This document shows positions 1 to 8,501 of a stretch of DNA of 64,000 bases, one piece after another (within the stretch, counting starts at the first letter, position 1; the number at the start of each line of letters is the position of its first letter). The stretch lies in NCBI RefSeq assembly GCF_011170125.1, contig NZ_BLLN01000003.1, forward strand, positions 1,994,501 to 2,058,500. The letters run 5' to 3'. This DNA comes from Streptomyces diastaticus subsp. diastaticus (lineage in GTDB: Bacteria > Actinomycetota > Actinomycetes > Streptomycetales > Streptomycetaceae). The translations under genes were made by a program, and so were the position numbers. Under the pieces are notes generated by a model that ran no database searches, was not told the origin of the DNA, and saw nothing but the letters and a program-made list of their open reading frames with translations.

Positions 1-1245
1 GTCGTTCCAGTAGCCCAGCATGTTGTACATGCTGCGCACCCACACCTCGCCCTCCTCGCCCTCACCGAGGACCTCTCCCAAGGGATCGCGGATCTCCAGT
101 CGCACGCCGGTCACGGGCCGGCCGAGAGTGCCGGGCGCCACCGCCAGGTCCGCGGGACTCGCGGCGGCCACGGCGGTACAGGACTCGGTGAGTCCGTAAC
201 TGTCCACCAGTGAGTCCCTCGCGAAGGGCAGCTCCCGCCGCAGCCGCTCCTTGAAGGCCGTCGTCGAGGGAGCCGAGGCCAGCGCGAACGCCGTCAGCGA
301 CGACGTGTCGTAGCGGTCCGCCCCGCCGTGTTCGAGCAGCCGGTGCGCCATCGTGGGAACCGCCCCCCAGTTGGTGACGCGCTCCCGCTCGACCATGCCC
401 AGCACGGCGTCGACGTCGAAGGCCCTCTGGTGCAGTGCGACCTTGCTGCCGGTGGCGAGGCGCGGCACCACGAGATTGTGCAGGCTCGCGATGTGGAAGA
501 GCGGCAGGGCGAGCAGGTGGACGCGGTCCTTCGGGGCCGTCGGGTCGCCGGACGCCTGCGACAGCGCGTCGTTGAGCCGGTGGTACTCGATGACGGCCAG
601 CAGGTTGCGGTGGGTGTGCACGGCCCCCTTGGGGCGGCCGGAGGTGCCCGACGTGTAGAGGATGACGGCCGGGTCGTCCTCGGCGACGTCCGCGGACGGC
701 AGCGGCGCCTGCGGGTGAGCCGTCAGGAAACGGCGTACGTCGTCCTCGACGGAGAGCACCGGCACCGCGCAGTCCGCCAGCCGCGCGCACCGCTTGGCGT
801 CGGCCACCACCAGCGCGGGCTCGGCGTTGCTCAGGCCGTGGGCCAACTCGCGCGCGCTCCACCAGGCGTTGAACGCGACGGCCACCGCCCCGATCGACAC
901 CGTGGCCCAGAAGACCTGGATCCACTCGGGTGAGTTCGCGGCGGCTATCGCCACCCGGTCGCCCTTGGCGACCCCGTACCGCTCGCGCAGCACCCGTGCC
1001 AGTGAGGCGACCTGGGCGGCGTGCTGGGCGTAGGTGAGCCGGCTGTCCGCGGTGACGACGTACTCGCGGTCGGCGTGTGCGACGGAGGCGTGAAGTACCT
1101 CGTGCAGGGCCCGCTGCCGATGCGCGAACACCGGCAGCCGGGAACCCAGCACGTCGTCCTCGGTGAGTTCGAACCGGCCGCCCGGGCCGGTGAGCGCGGC
1201 CACTCGGGCGCGGGGGGCGGAACGGTGATCCGTGTCGCTGGACAT
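1..1245 (-). CDS. AMP-dependent acyl-CoA synthetase/ligase, 3' end outside the window
   Basis: This is the N-terminal 415 codons of an adenylate-forming ligase that would activate a carboxylic acid as acyl-AMP and then acyl-CoA. The reading frame is open from the ATG at 1245 to the window edge. It shows the AMP-binding P-loop YTSGTSGRPKGAVHTH (encoded near 620-670) and the upstream region typical of fatty or aromatic acyl-CoA synthetases (GDRVAIAAANSPEWI). An AGGAG ribosome site lies 6-7 bases before the ATG. The gene is divergent from the peptide-type ABC transporter operon, with about 290 bp between the two starts. It may activate the acid released by the amidase at 8498, but that is inference from position only. 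The substrate cannot be read from the sequence. Confidence 0.9.
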   Translation of the reverse strand, partial: MSSDTDHRSAPRARVAALTGPGGRFELTEDDVLGSRLPVFAHRQRALHEVLHASVAHADREYVVTADSRLTYAQHAAQVASLARVLRERYGVAKGDRVAIAAANSPEWIQVFWATVSIGAVAVAFNAWWSARELAHGLSNAEPALVVADAKRCARLADCAVPVLSVEDDVRRFLTAHPQAPLPSADVAEDDPAVILYTSGTSGRPKGAVHTHRNLLAVIEYHRLNDALSQASGDPTAPKDRVHLLALPLFHIASLHNLVVPRLATGSKVALHQRAFDVDAVLGMVERERVTNWGAVPTMAHRLLEHGGADRYDTSSLTAFALASAPSTTAFKERLRRELPFARDSLVDSYGLTESCTAVAAASPADLAVAPGTLGRPVTGVRLEIRDPLGEVLGEGEEGEVWVRSMYNMLGYWND

Positions 1246-1535
1246 CGGGACTCCTGGTGCGTCGGGAACTCCACTGGGATCGCGGTCGGGGTCAGTTTCG
1301 GCCTGGGACGGGACCTGCGTGCTCGGCCGGTTCCGGTCACTGGGACACCGTGACACGGCGTGGAGGGCTGCCCGAAGAGTGGTTCGCACCGGCAGGTCCA
1401 CGCCCTGCGCGGCTCCCGGTGAGTGGGATACGTCACGTCGACCGGATTTCGTCGGCCGTACCGTCCCCCACCCGGCGTCCCCCACCCGATCCGGCACCGG
1501 CTCCCAGCCCCGCTACCGGACACCTGGAGGAACAC

Positions 1536-3146
1536 ATGAACCGAGCATCACGGGCGAGAGCCCGCCTCGCCGCGGCCCTGTGCGCGGCCGCCGTGCTCAC
1601 CTCGGCGTGCGTCTCGTCCGTCGAAGGGGGCGGAGACGAGCGGAAGGCCGAACGCGGCCGCTACACCTTCGGCAAGGTCGGCAGACAGACCGAGGCGGGC
1701 GAGCCGGTCCGCGGCGGCACCCTGAACTTCGTCGACTACGCCGAGGCCCGCAGCCTGAGCCCCGCCGTCACCTACGCCACGGGTGCCTCCGGCGGCTCCG
1801 CGCTCGCCGCCGTCTACGACGTGCTCATGCGCTACGACACCGCCACCCGGAAGTACGAGCCGTGGCTGGCCGAATCACTGCGCTCCACCGACGACTCCAG
1901 GACCTGGACGCTGAAACTCCGCGACGGCGTCACGTTCTCCGACGGCACCCCGCTCGACGCCGCGGCCGTGATCGGCAGCATCGACTGGTACCAGAAGAAC
2001 AAGGGCGCCGACACCGCACTGCTCGCCCCGAACCTCGCGAGGATGGACGCCCCCGACGACGCCACCGTCGTCTTCACCCTCCGCAACCCCTGGGCCACCT
2101 TCCCCGCCATGCTGGCTCAGGCACCCGGCATGATCGTGGCGCCCGCAGCCTACGCCGAGAAGGAGTTCCGGCCGATCGGTGCCGGCGCCTTCACCCTGGG
2201 CACGTACCGGCCCCAGGAGGAAATGGTCCTCAAGGCGAACAAGAACTACTGGAAGGGCGAGCCGTACCTCGGCGCGCTGCGCTTCACCTGGCCGCAGTCC
2301 GACCGCGCCCGGCTGGACGCGCTGAACGACGGCACCGCCGACGTGGCGTACCTGCGCAGCCCCGAAGCCGTCGACGACGCGGTGAAGGAGGGCCACCCCG
2401 GTGAGATGACCCTGACCAGCGTCGGCAGCATGACCACCATCAACACCCGCGAGGGCCGGCCCGGCGCCGACCTCCGGGTCCGCAAGGCCCTGGCCCTGGC
2501 CCTCGACCCCGACCTGAACACCGAACGCGCGTACAACGGCAAGGGGCTGCCGGGCCAGGAACTCTTCCCGGCCGAATCGCGCTGGCACTCCGACGTCAAG
2601 CCCCTCGGCGTCGACCTCGACGAGGCGAAACGGCTTCTCGCCGAGGCCAGGAAGGACGGCTACGACGGCAAGCTCACCTACATGGACGGCACCGACCCCG
2701 TCGGCCGGGCCAACGCCGTCGTCACCAAGGCCATGCTGGAACGCGTCGGTTTCACGGTGGAACTCGACCTGGTCTCCTCCATCGCCGACCGGACCTCGAA
2801 GACCTACGTCGAGCACGACTTCGACATCAGCCGCGCCGCCGCCGGCGTCTCGGAGGGCGACCCCTACCACCGCCTGCAGAGCGTCCTGAACTCCCGGAGC
2901 CACGGCAACCCCGGCGGCTACGCCAACCCGCGGATGGACGCCCTGCTCGTGAAGTTGCAGGCGGCGAACGGCGAGGCGCAGACCCAGGAGGTCCTCGACG
3001 ACGTCCAGACGCTGTTCAACGAGGACGTCCCGCTGGTCAACCTCGGTGCCAGCGCCGCCTTCACCGCCTGGGGCGACCACGTGCACGGCATCGAGCCGAC
3101 CGACGAGTACATGGCCCTCTTCGGCGAGGCCTGGCTCAGCGAGTGA
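1536..3146 (+). CDS. ABC transporter substrate-binding lipoprotein, peptide/nickel family 5
   Basis: Extracytoplasmic binding protein of a Dpp/Opp-type importer, 536 residues. The N-terminus is Arg-rich, followed by a hydrophobic stretch and a lipobox LTSAC with the lipidated Cys at residue 25. The mature protein has the SBP_bac_5 pattern (RGGTLNF start, TWTLKLRDGVTFSDGTPL). The frame is open further upstream, but the ATG at 1536 has a GGAGG site (1527-1531) at ideal spacing and is the only start that puts the signal peptide at the N-terminus. It is the first gene of a seven-gene operon ending near 9925. The ligand is unknown. The linked amidase and ene-reductase-like genes suggest a modified amide or peptide, which is inference. 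Confidence 0.93.
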   Translation: MNRASRARARLAAALCAAAVLTSACVSSVEGGGDERKAERGRYTFGKVGRQTEAGEPVRGGTLNFVDYAEARSLSPAVTYATGASGGSALAAVYDVLMRYDTATRKYEPWLAESLRSTDDSRTWTLKLRDGVTFSDGTPLDAAAVIGSIDWYQKNKGADTALLAPNLARMDAPDDATVVFTLRNPWATFPAMLAQAPGMIVAPAAYAEKEFRPIGAGAFTLGTYRPQEEMVLKANKNYWKGEPYLGALRFTWPQSDRARLDALNDGTADVAYLRSPEAVDDAVKEGHPGEMTLTSVGSMTTINTREGRPGADLRVRKALALALDPDLNTERAYNGKGLPGQELFPAESRWHSDVKPLGVDLDEAKRLLAEARKDGYDGKLTYMDGTDPVGRANAVVTKAMLERVGFTVELDLVSSIADRTSKTYVEHDFDISRAAAGVSEGDPYHRLQSVLNSRSHGNPGGYANPRMDALLVKLQAANGEAQTQEVLDDVQTLFNEDVPLVNLGASAAFTAWGDHVHGIEPTDEYMALFGEAWLSE

Positions 3147-3193
3147 CCACAGCGGCCCGCCGCCCGGCGGCACCGGGCAGATCTGGAGGAACC

Positions 3194-4159
3194 ATGGGTC
3201 CGGCGCTGCGCCGACTGGCCCTTCGGGCGCTGGAACTTCTCGTCGTGCTGTTCATCGCGAGCATCGGGGTCTTCTCCCTGGTCGTCCTGATGCCCGGTGA
3301 CCCCGCCGTCGACATCCTCGGAGCCGGCCGGGCGCCGTCCGAGTACGCCGCCCTGCGCACCGAACTCGGCCTCGACCAGCCTCTGGCCACCCGCTACTTC
3401 GACTGGCTGGGCGGCGCGCTCACCGGCGACCTCGGCCGCTCGGTGGTGCCCCCGCGGAGCGACGTCGCCGGCCGGGTGATGTCCGCCCTGCCCGTCAGCC
3501 TCGAGATCGCGGTGCTCGGACTGCTCATCGCCCTGCTGGTCGCGGTGCCGCTGGCCATGTGGTCGGCCTACCGCGAGGGCTCGGCGGCCGACCGGATCAT
3601 CGGCGCGGGCACCTTCGGTGTGCTGTCCGTGCCCAGCTTCCTGGCCGGACTGCTGCTGATCCTGCTCCTGGTCGACTCCGGCGGCTGGTTCCCGCGTTCC
3701 GCCTGGGTGCGGATCGGCGACGGCGACCTGCTCGGCAACCTGCACCACGCCTTCCTGCCCGCGCTGACCGTCGCCCTCGCCGAACTCGCCATGTTCACCC
3801 GAGTGCTGCGCGGCGACCTGATCGTGACGCTGCGCGAGGACTACATCCTCGCCGCCCGCGCCAAGGGCATGAACCCGCTGCGCGTCCTGTTCACCGACGC
3901 CCTGCGCCCCTCCTCCTTCTCCCTGGTCACCCTGCTCGGGCTGAGCCTGGGCCGGCTGATCGGCGCCACCGTCGTCGTGGAGTACCTCTTCTCGCTGCCC
4001 GGCATGGGGACGCTCATCGTCAACGCCGCCAACCAGGGCGACTACCCCATGGTCCAGGGCACCGTGCTCACCGTCGCCGTGATCTACGTGGTGATCAACG
4101 CCGGCATCGACCTCTCCTACGGCTACCTCGACCCGAGGACGCGACGTGTCCATGCCTGA
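3194..4159 (+). CDS. ABC transporter permease, DppB type
   Basis: Integral membrane subunit of the importer, 321 residues, with about six hydrophobic segments and the inner-membrane permease loop (DYILAARAKGMNPLRVL) that docks on the ATPases. A GTG at 3143, overlapping the stop of the binding protein, is also in frame. The ATG at 3194 is preferred because it follows GGAGGA with correct spacing and places the first membrane helix at the N-terminus. The 3' end overlaps the next permease gene by 14 bases, which points to translational coupling. Confidence 0.92.
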   Translation: MGPALRRLALRALELLVVLFIASIGVFSLVVLMPGDPAVDILGAGRAPSEYAALRTELGLDQPLATRYFDWLGGALTGDLGRSVVPPRSDVAGRVMSALPVSLEIAVLGLLIALLVAVPLAMWSAYREGSAADRIIGAGTFGVLSVPSFLAGLLLILLLVDSGGWFPRSAWVRIGDGDLLGNLHHAFLPALTVALAELAMFTRVLRGDLIVTLREDYILAARAKGMNPLRVLFTDALRPSSFSLVTLLGLSLGRLIGATVVVEYLFSLPGMGTLIVNAANQGDYPMVQGTVLTVAVIYVVINAGIDLSYGYLDPRTRRVHA

Positions 4160-5186
4160 CATCGCCCCGCGCACGCGGACAGCGTTCCCACCGCCCCCAC
4201 TCGTCGCCGCGGCCCTGACCGTGGCCGGCCTGGTCCTGCTGGTGTCCGGCGCGACCACGCCCCAACTCGTCACGCCCGCCAAGGCCGCGCTCGCGCTGCT
4301 CGGCCTCGGTCTGCTCCTCGCCGGTGCCTCCCGGCTCGGCAAACTGTGGGCGGGGCCCGGCTTCGACGTGGTGTTCTGGTCCGGCGCGGCCTGGCTCCTG
4401 CTGCTCGGCCTCGCCATCGTGTGCCTGCCGTGGCTGCCGCTCGCCGAGGACCGGGACGTCGCGAGCACCGTCGCCGCACCCGTGTTCGCCACCCCGACGT
4501 TCACCGGCGAGCACCCGCTCGGCACCAACGCCTTCGGCCTCGACCTGCTCGCCCGGTCCCTGTACGGCGCCCGCTCCTCCCTGCTCATCTCGCTGTCGGC
4601 GGTCGCCCTCGGCACCGTGGTCGGCGGCGCGATCGGCATGGTCGCGGGCTACTTCCGCAATGGCGTCGACCGGGTGGTGGGTATCGCCACCAACGCGCTG
4701 CTCGCCGTGCCCCCGCTGATTCTGCTCATCGCGCTGGCGACCGTGCTCCAGCCGCACCTGGGCAACGTCGCCTTCTCCCTGTCCCTGCTCACCGTCCCGG
4801 GCATGGTGCGCCTGGCCCGCGCCACCACGATGGCCCACGCCAACCGGGAGTTCGTCGTCGCCGCCCGCGCCATGGGGGCCACCCGCTCCCGCGTCCTGCT
4901 GCGCGAACTGCTGCCCAACGTGCTGCTGCCCCTGCTGTCCCTGGCCGTGGTGATGATCTCGGTGCTCATCGTCGCCGAGGCCTCCCTCAGCTTCCTCGGC
5001 CTCGGCATCCAGCCTCCCGCACCGACCTGGGGAAACATGATCGCAGAGGGGGAGGACCGGGTCTTCGAGGAGCACCCGCACATCGTGCTGGTTCCCGGTG
5101 CCTTCCTCTTCCTCACCGTGTTCGCCTTCAACATCGTCGGCGAGAAGGCTCGCGGACGCTGGGACTCCCGGAGCGTGAAACTGTGA
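4146..5186 (+). CDS. ABC transporter permease, DppC type
   Basis: Second membrane subunit of the importer, 346 residues, starting at GTG 4146 or ATG 4152. It has the DppC-like GTNAFGLDLLARSLYGARSS segment and the EAA-type loop (FVVAARAMGATRSRVL), plus the C-terminal GNMIAEGED region usual for this subfamily. The N-terminal part carries two extra hydrophobic helices before the conserved region, as in other actinobacterial DppC proteins. The stop overlaps the GTG start of the first ATPase by 4 bases (GTGA). Confidence 0.92.
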   Translation: MSMPDIAPRTRTAFPPPPLVAAALTVAGLVLLVSGATTPQLVTPAKAALALLGLGLLLAGASRLGKLWAGPGFDVVFWSGAAWLLLLGLAIVCLPWLPLAEDRDVASTVAAPVFATPTFTGEHPLGTNAFGLDLLARSLYGARSSLLISLSAVALGTVVGGAIGMVAGYFRNGVDRVVGIATNALLAVPPLILLIALATVLQPHLGNVAFSLSLLTVPGMVRLARATTMAHANREFVVAARAMGATRSRVLLRELLPNVLLPLLSLAVVMISVLIVAEASLSFLGLGIQPPAPTWGNMIAEGEDRVFEEHPHIVLVPGAFLFLTVFAFNIVGEKARGRWDSRSVKL

Positions 5187-6256
5187 CCCCCGAGCGGCAA
5201 AGAGAACCCCTGGAGCCAACGGCCCGGGCCGCCCCGCCCGGGCCCACCGGCGAGGCCCCGCTGCTCGACGCGTCCGCCACGGGCACCGTCTTCCACACAC
5301 CTCACGGCCCGCTGCGGGCCGTCGACGAGGTCTCGCTGACCCTGGCCGAGGGCGAGACCCTCGGTATCGTCGGGGAGTCGGGATCGGGCAAGTCCGTGCT
5401 CGGCCGCACCCTCATGGGCCTGATCACCGACGGCCCCGGCACCACCGTGTCCGGCCGGGTCCTGATCGGCGGCAAGGACGTGCACGCCCTCACCCCCGCC
5501 GGACGGCGCGCCCTGTGGGGCACCGAGGTCGCCATGGTCTTCCAGGACCCGATGACCTCCCTCAACCCGGTCAAGAAGGTCGGCACCCACCTCTCCGAGA
5601 GCCTCCGGCTGCACCTGCGCCTGAGTCGCGCGGACGCCAGGGACCGGGCCGTGGACCTGCTCCGCCAGGTCGGCATCCCCGAACCCGTCCGGCGGGCCGG
5701 CCAGTACCCGCACGAACTCTCCGGCGGCATGCGCCAGCGCGTCGTCATCGCCATGGCCCTCGCCTGCGGCCCACGTCTCCTCATCGCCGACGAGCCCACC
5801 ACCGCCCTCGACGTCACCGTGCAGAAGCAGATCCTCGACCTGCTGCGCTCGCTCGCCGAGGAACTGCGCATGGCGACCGTCCTCATCAGCCACGACCTCG
5901 CCACCGTCGCGGGCCGCACCGACCGCGTCGCCGTCATGTACGCGGGCCGCCTGGTCGAGTACGCGGACACCGCCGCCGTCTTCGACCGCCCCCGCCACCC
6001 CTACAGCAGCGCCCTGATCGCGTCCATCCCGCGCCTGGAGCTGCCACCGCACACCCTGCTGCCCGCCATCGAGGGCCACCCGCCCGACCTGCGGCACCCG
6101 CCCGCCGGATGCCGCTTCGCCCCACGCTGCGCCCTCGCCGACGCTCGCTGCACCACCGAGTCCCCGCGCCTGACCGCCTACGCCGGTGACCGCGGCGCCG
6201 GCGGCCTGGTCGCCTGCCACCACCCGCTGGGCGCCGCCGAGGAGGCCGCCGTATGA
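5183..6256 (+). CDS. ABC transporter ATPase, DppD type
   Basis: Nucleotide-binding subunit, 357 residues. Walker A is GESGSGKS, the Q-loop lies in VFQDPMTSLNP, the signature is LSGGMRQR, Walker B is LLIADEPTTALD and the switch His is in ISHDL. The C-terminal oligopeptide extension with its Cys cluster (CRFAPRCALADARC) is typical of OppD/DppD and may bind an Fe-S cluster or zinc. The start is taken as GTG 5183, which overlaps the permease stop and has GGAG about 9 bases upstream. The frame is open far upstream but only as a shadow of the permease gene. The stop overlaps the next ATPase start (ATGA). Confidence 0.93.
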   Translation: MTPERQREPLEPTARAAPPGPTGEAPLLDASATGTVFHTPHGPLRAVDEVSLTLAEGETLGIVGESGSGKSVLGRTLMGLITDGPGTTVSGRVLIGGKDVHALTPAGRRALWGTEVAMVFQDPMTSLNPVKKVGTHLSESLRLHLRLSRADARDRAVDLLRQVGIPEPVRRAGQYPHELSGGMRQRVVIAMALACGPRLLIADEPTTALDVTVQKQILDLLRSLAEELRMATVLISHDLATVAGRTDRVAVMYAGRLVEYADTAAVFDRPRHPYSSALIASIPRLELPPHTLLPAIEGHPPDLRHPPAGCRFAPRCALADARCTTESPRLTAYAGDRGAGGLVACHHPLGAAEEAAV

Positions 6257-7242
6257 CCACCACCCGGGACGCCCCCGCGCTGACGGCCACGGACCTCGTC
6301 GTCGAGTTCCCCGCCGGACGCGGCCAGAAGGTGCACGCCGTCTCCGGCGTCTGCCTGGAGGTCGCGGCCGGGGAGACCCTCGGCATCCTCGGCGAGTCCG
6401 GTTGTGGGAAGTCCACCGTCGGGCGGTCCCTGATCCAGCTGCCGCCCCCCGACGCGGGCACCGTCCGTCTCGGCGACCTCACCCTCACCGGGCTCGCCCC
6501 GCGCGCACTGCGGCGCGCCCGCGCCCGGATGCAGATCATCATGCAGGACCCTGTCTCCGCCCTGAACCCCCGCCGCAGGGTCAAGGACCTGGTGTGGGAG
6601 GGCCGTTCCATCTGGGGTGCCGGGGACGACCTCCGTGACCAGGAAGCCCGCGTCGACACCGCCCTGCGCGACGTCGGCCTCGACCCCGCGACCGTGCGGG
6701 ACCGCCGGCCGCACGAACTCTCCGGCGGCCAGTGCCAGCGCGTCTGCGTCGCCCGCGCCCTCATGCTCGATCCCGAGGTGCTGATCTGCGACGAACCCGT
6801 CTCCAGCCTCGACGTGTCCGTGCAGGCCCAGATTCTCAACCTCCTTCAGGAGACGACCCGACGGCGTTCACTGAGCATGGTCTTCATCGCCCACGACGTG
6901 TCCGTGGTGAAGAACATCAGCGACCGCGTCATGGTCATGTACCTCGGCAAGGTCTGCGAGGTACTGCCCTCCGACGACATGCAGCACGAGGCCGCCCACC
7001 CCTACACCCGGCTGCTGCTCGCCTCCCTTCCCCAGGCCCAGCTCGCCCCCGCCGCCCCCGCCGCCGCAGCGCCGGCCGCCGAACTGCCCTCCCCCCTGAA
7101 CCCGCCGTCGGGCTGCCGTTTCCGAACGCGCTGCCCGCTGGCCACCGACCTGTGCGCCGCCGAGGAACCCGCCCCGCGTGAAATCCGCCCGGGGCACCGG
7201 ATCGCCTGCCACCACGCCGAACCGAGGAGGAACCGCCCATGA
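6253..7242 (+). CDS. ABC transporter ATPase, DppF type
   Basis: Second nucleotide-binding subunit, 329 residues, forming the heterodimeric motor with the preceding gene product. Walker A is GESGCGKS, the signature is LSGGQCQR, Walker B is LICDEPVSSLD and the switch region is IAHDVSVV. The C-terminal OppF-type motif (CRFRTRCPLATDLC) is present. It starts with the ATGA overlap and ends overlapping the oxidoreductase start by 4 bases, so the catabolic genes are in the same transcript and probably translationally coupled. Confidence 0.93.
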   Translation: MTTTRDAPALTATDLVVEFPAGRGQKVHAVSGVCLEVAAGETLGILGESGCGKSTVGRSLIQLPPPDAGTVRLGDLTLTGLAPRALRRARARMQIIMQDPVSALNPRRRVKDLVWEGRSIWGAGDDLRDQEARVDTALRDVGLDPATVRDRRPHELSGGQCQRVCVARALMLDPEVLICDEPVSSLDVSVQAQILNLLQETTRRRSLSMVFIAHDVSVVKNISDRVMVMYLGKVCEVLPSDDMQHEAAHPYTRLLLASLPQAQLAPAAPAAAAPAAELPSPLNPPSGCRFRTRCPLATDLCAAEEPAPREIRPGHRIACHHAEPRRNRP

Positions 7243-8501
7243 CCGCCCACCAGACCCCCGAGCCGCCCACCGAGTCCCGGCCCCCCGCGGTCCCCGATGT
7301 CCTGGCCCCCGCCAGACTGGGCCCGCTGGAGCTGCGCAACCGCGTCATCAAGGCCGCGACCTACGAAGGACTCAGCCACAGGTCCCTGGTCACCAAGGAC
7401 CTCGTGGACTTCCACGTCGGCTACGCCCGCGGCGGCGTCGGGATGACCACCGTCGCGTACTGCGCGGTCGCCAAGGAGGGCCGCACCGACCGCCACCAGA
7501 TCTACTGGACCGACGAGGCGATGCCCGGCCTGCGCGTCCTCACCGAGGCCGTGCACGCCGAGGGCGCCGCGGTCGCGGCCCAGATCGGACACGCCGGGCC
7601 GGTCGCCAACCCCAAGGGCAACGGCGCGCCCGCCCTCTCGCCGTCCAGGCACTTCCACGCCACCACCGTGAGCGTCGCCCAGGAAGCGTCCCTCGACGAC
7701 ATCCGGCGCGTCACCGAGGCCCACGCGGAGGCCGCCCGCCGTGCGGTCGAGGCGGGGTTCGACGCCGTGGAGGTACACCTGGGCCACAACTACCTGGCCA
7801 GCTCCTTTCTCAGCCCCCGCGTCAACCGCCGCACCGACGCCTACGGCGGCAGCCTGGCCAACCGCGCCCGGCTGGCCCGGGAGGTCATGCGGGCGGTGTA
7901 CGACGCGGTCGGCGGGCGCATCGCGGTCATCGCCAAGATGAACATGGACGACGGAGTGCCCGGCGGCTTCTGGCTCGACGAGGCCATCCCCGTGGTGCAG
8001 TGGCTCGAACAGGACGGCACCGTCGACGCGCTGGAGATGACCGCCGGAAGCTCCCTGCTCAACCCGATGTACCTCTTCAAGGGGGACGCCCCGCTCAGGG
8101 AGTTCGCCGCGGTCATGCCGCAGCCGATGAAGCTCGGGGTGAAGCTGGTCGGCAGCCGCTTCCTGCACAGCTACCCCTACCGGGACGCCTTCCTCCTGGA
8201 GGACGCCCGGCAGATCCGGGCCGCGGTGAAGCTGCCGATGATCCTGCTCGGCGGCATCACCGGCAAGCCCGTCATGGACCGTGCCATGAGTGAGGGCTTC
8301 GAGTTCGTCGCCATGGCCCGTGCCCTGCTGCGCGAGCCCGACCTGGTCAACCGCCTGCGCGAGGACGCGAGCACCCCCTCGCTGTGCATCCACTGCAACA
8401 AGTGCATGCCCACCAACTTCACCGGCACCCGCTGCGTGCTGGTCGACCGCGCCACCACTCGGCGCGAGACCTGGGGCACGCCCGACGGATACGTGGCGTG
8501 A
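7239..8501 (+). CDS. Old-yellow-enzyme/2,4-dienoyl-CoA reductase-like flavin oxidoreductase
   Basis: TIM-barrel FMN oxidoreductase of 420 residues. The N-terminal LGPLELRNRVIKAATYEG is the OYE flavin-contact region, HLGHNYLASSFLSPRVNRR is the substrate-site loop, and ILLGGITGK with MARALLREPDLV forms the phosphate-binding end. The C-terminus has C-x2-C-x2-C followed nine residues later by another Cys (CIHCNKC...C), the 4Fe-4S motif of dienoyl-CoA reductase-type enzymes. The FAD/NAD(P)H domain that follows in the ~670-residue enzymes is absent, so electrons must come from a separate partner or directly from NAD(P)H. It lies between the transporter and the amidase and probably reduces an imported enone or C=C substrate (inference). 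Confidence 0.87.
   Translation: MTAHQTPEPPTESRPPAVPDVLAPARLGPLELRNRVIKAATYEGLSHRSLVTKDLVDFHVGYARGGVGMTTVAYCAVAKEGRTDRHQIYWTDEAMPGLRVLTEAVHAEGAAVAAQIGHAGPVANPKGNGAPALSPSRHFHATTVSVAQEASLDDIRRVTEAHAEAARRAVEAGFDAVEVHLGHNYLASSFLSPRVNRRTDAYGGSLANRARLAREVMRAVYDAVGGRIAVIAKMNMDDGVPGGFWLDEAIPVVQWLEQDGTVDALEMTAGSSLLNPMYLFKGDAPLREFAAVMPQPMKLGVKLVGSRFLHSYPYRDAFLLEDARQIRAAVKLPMILLGGITGKPVMDRAMSEGFEFVAMARALLREPDLVNRLREDASTPSLCIHCNKCMPTNFTGTRCVLVDRATTRRETWGTPDGYVA

Noticed and set aside
2918..4639. Long minus-strand frame across the transporter permeases
   Set aside because: It crosses two well-supported permease genes and encodes only repetitive Gly/Gln/Asp-rich sequence.
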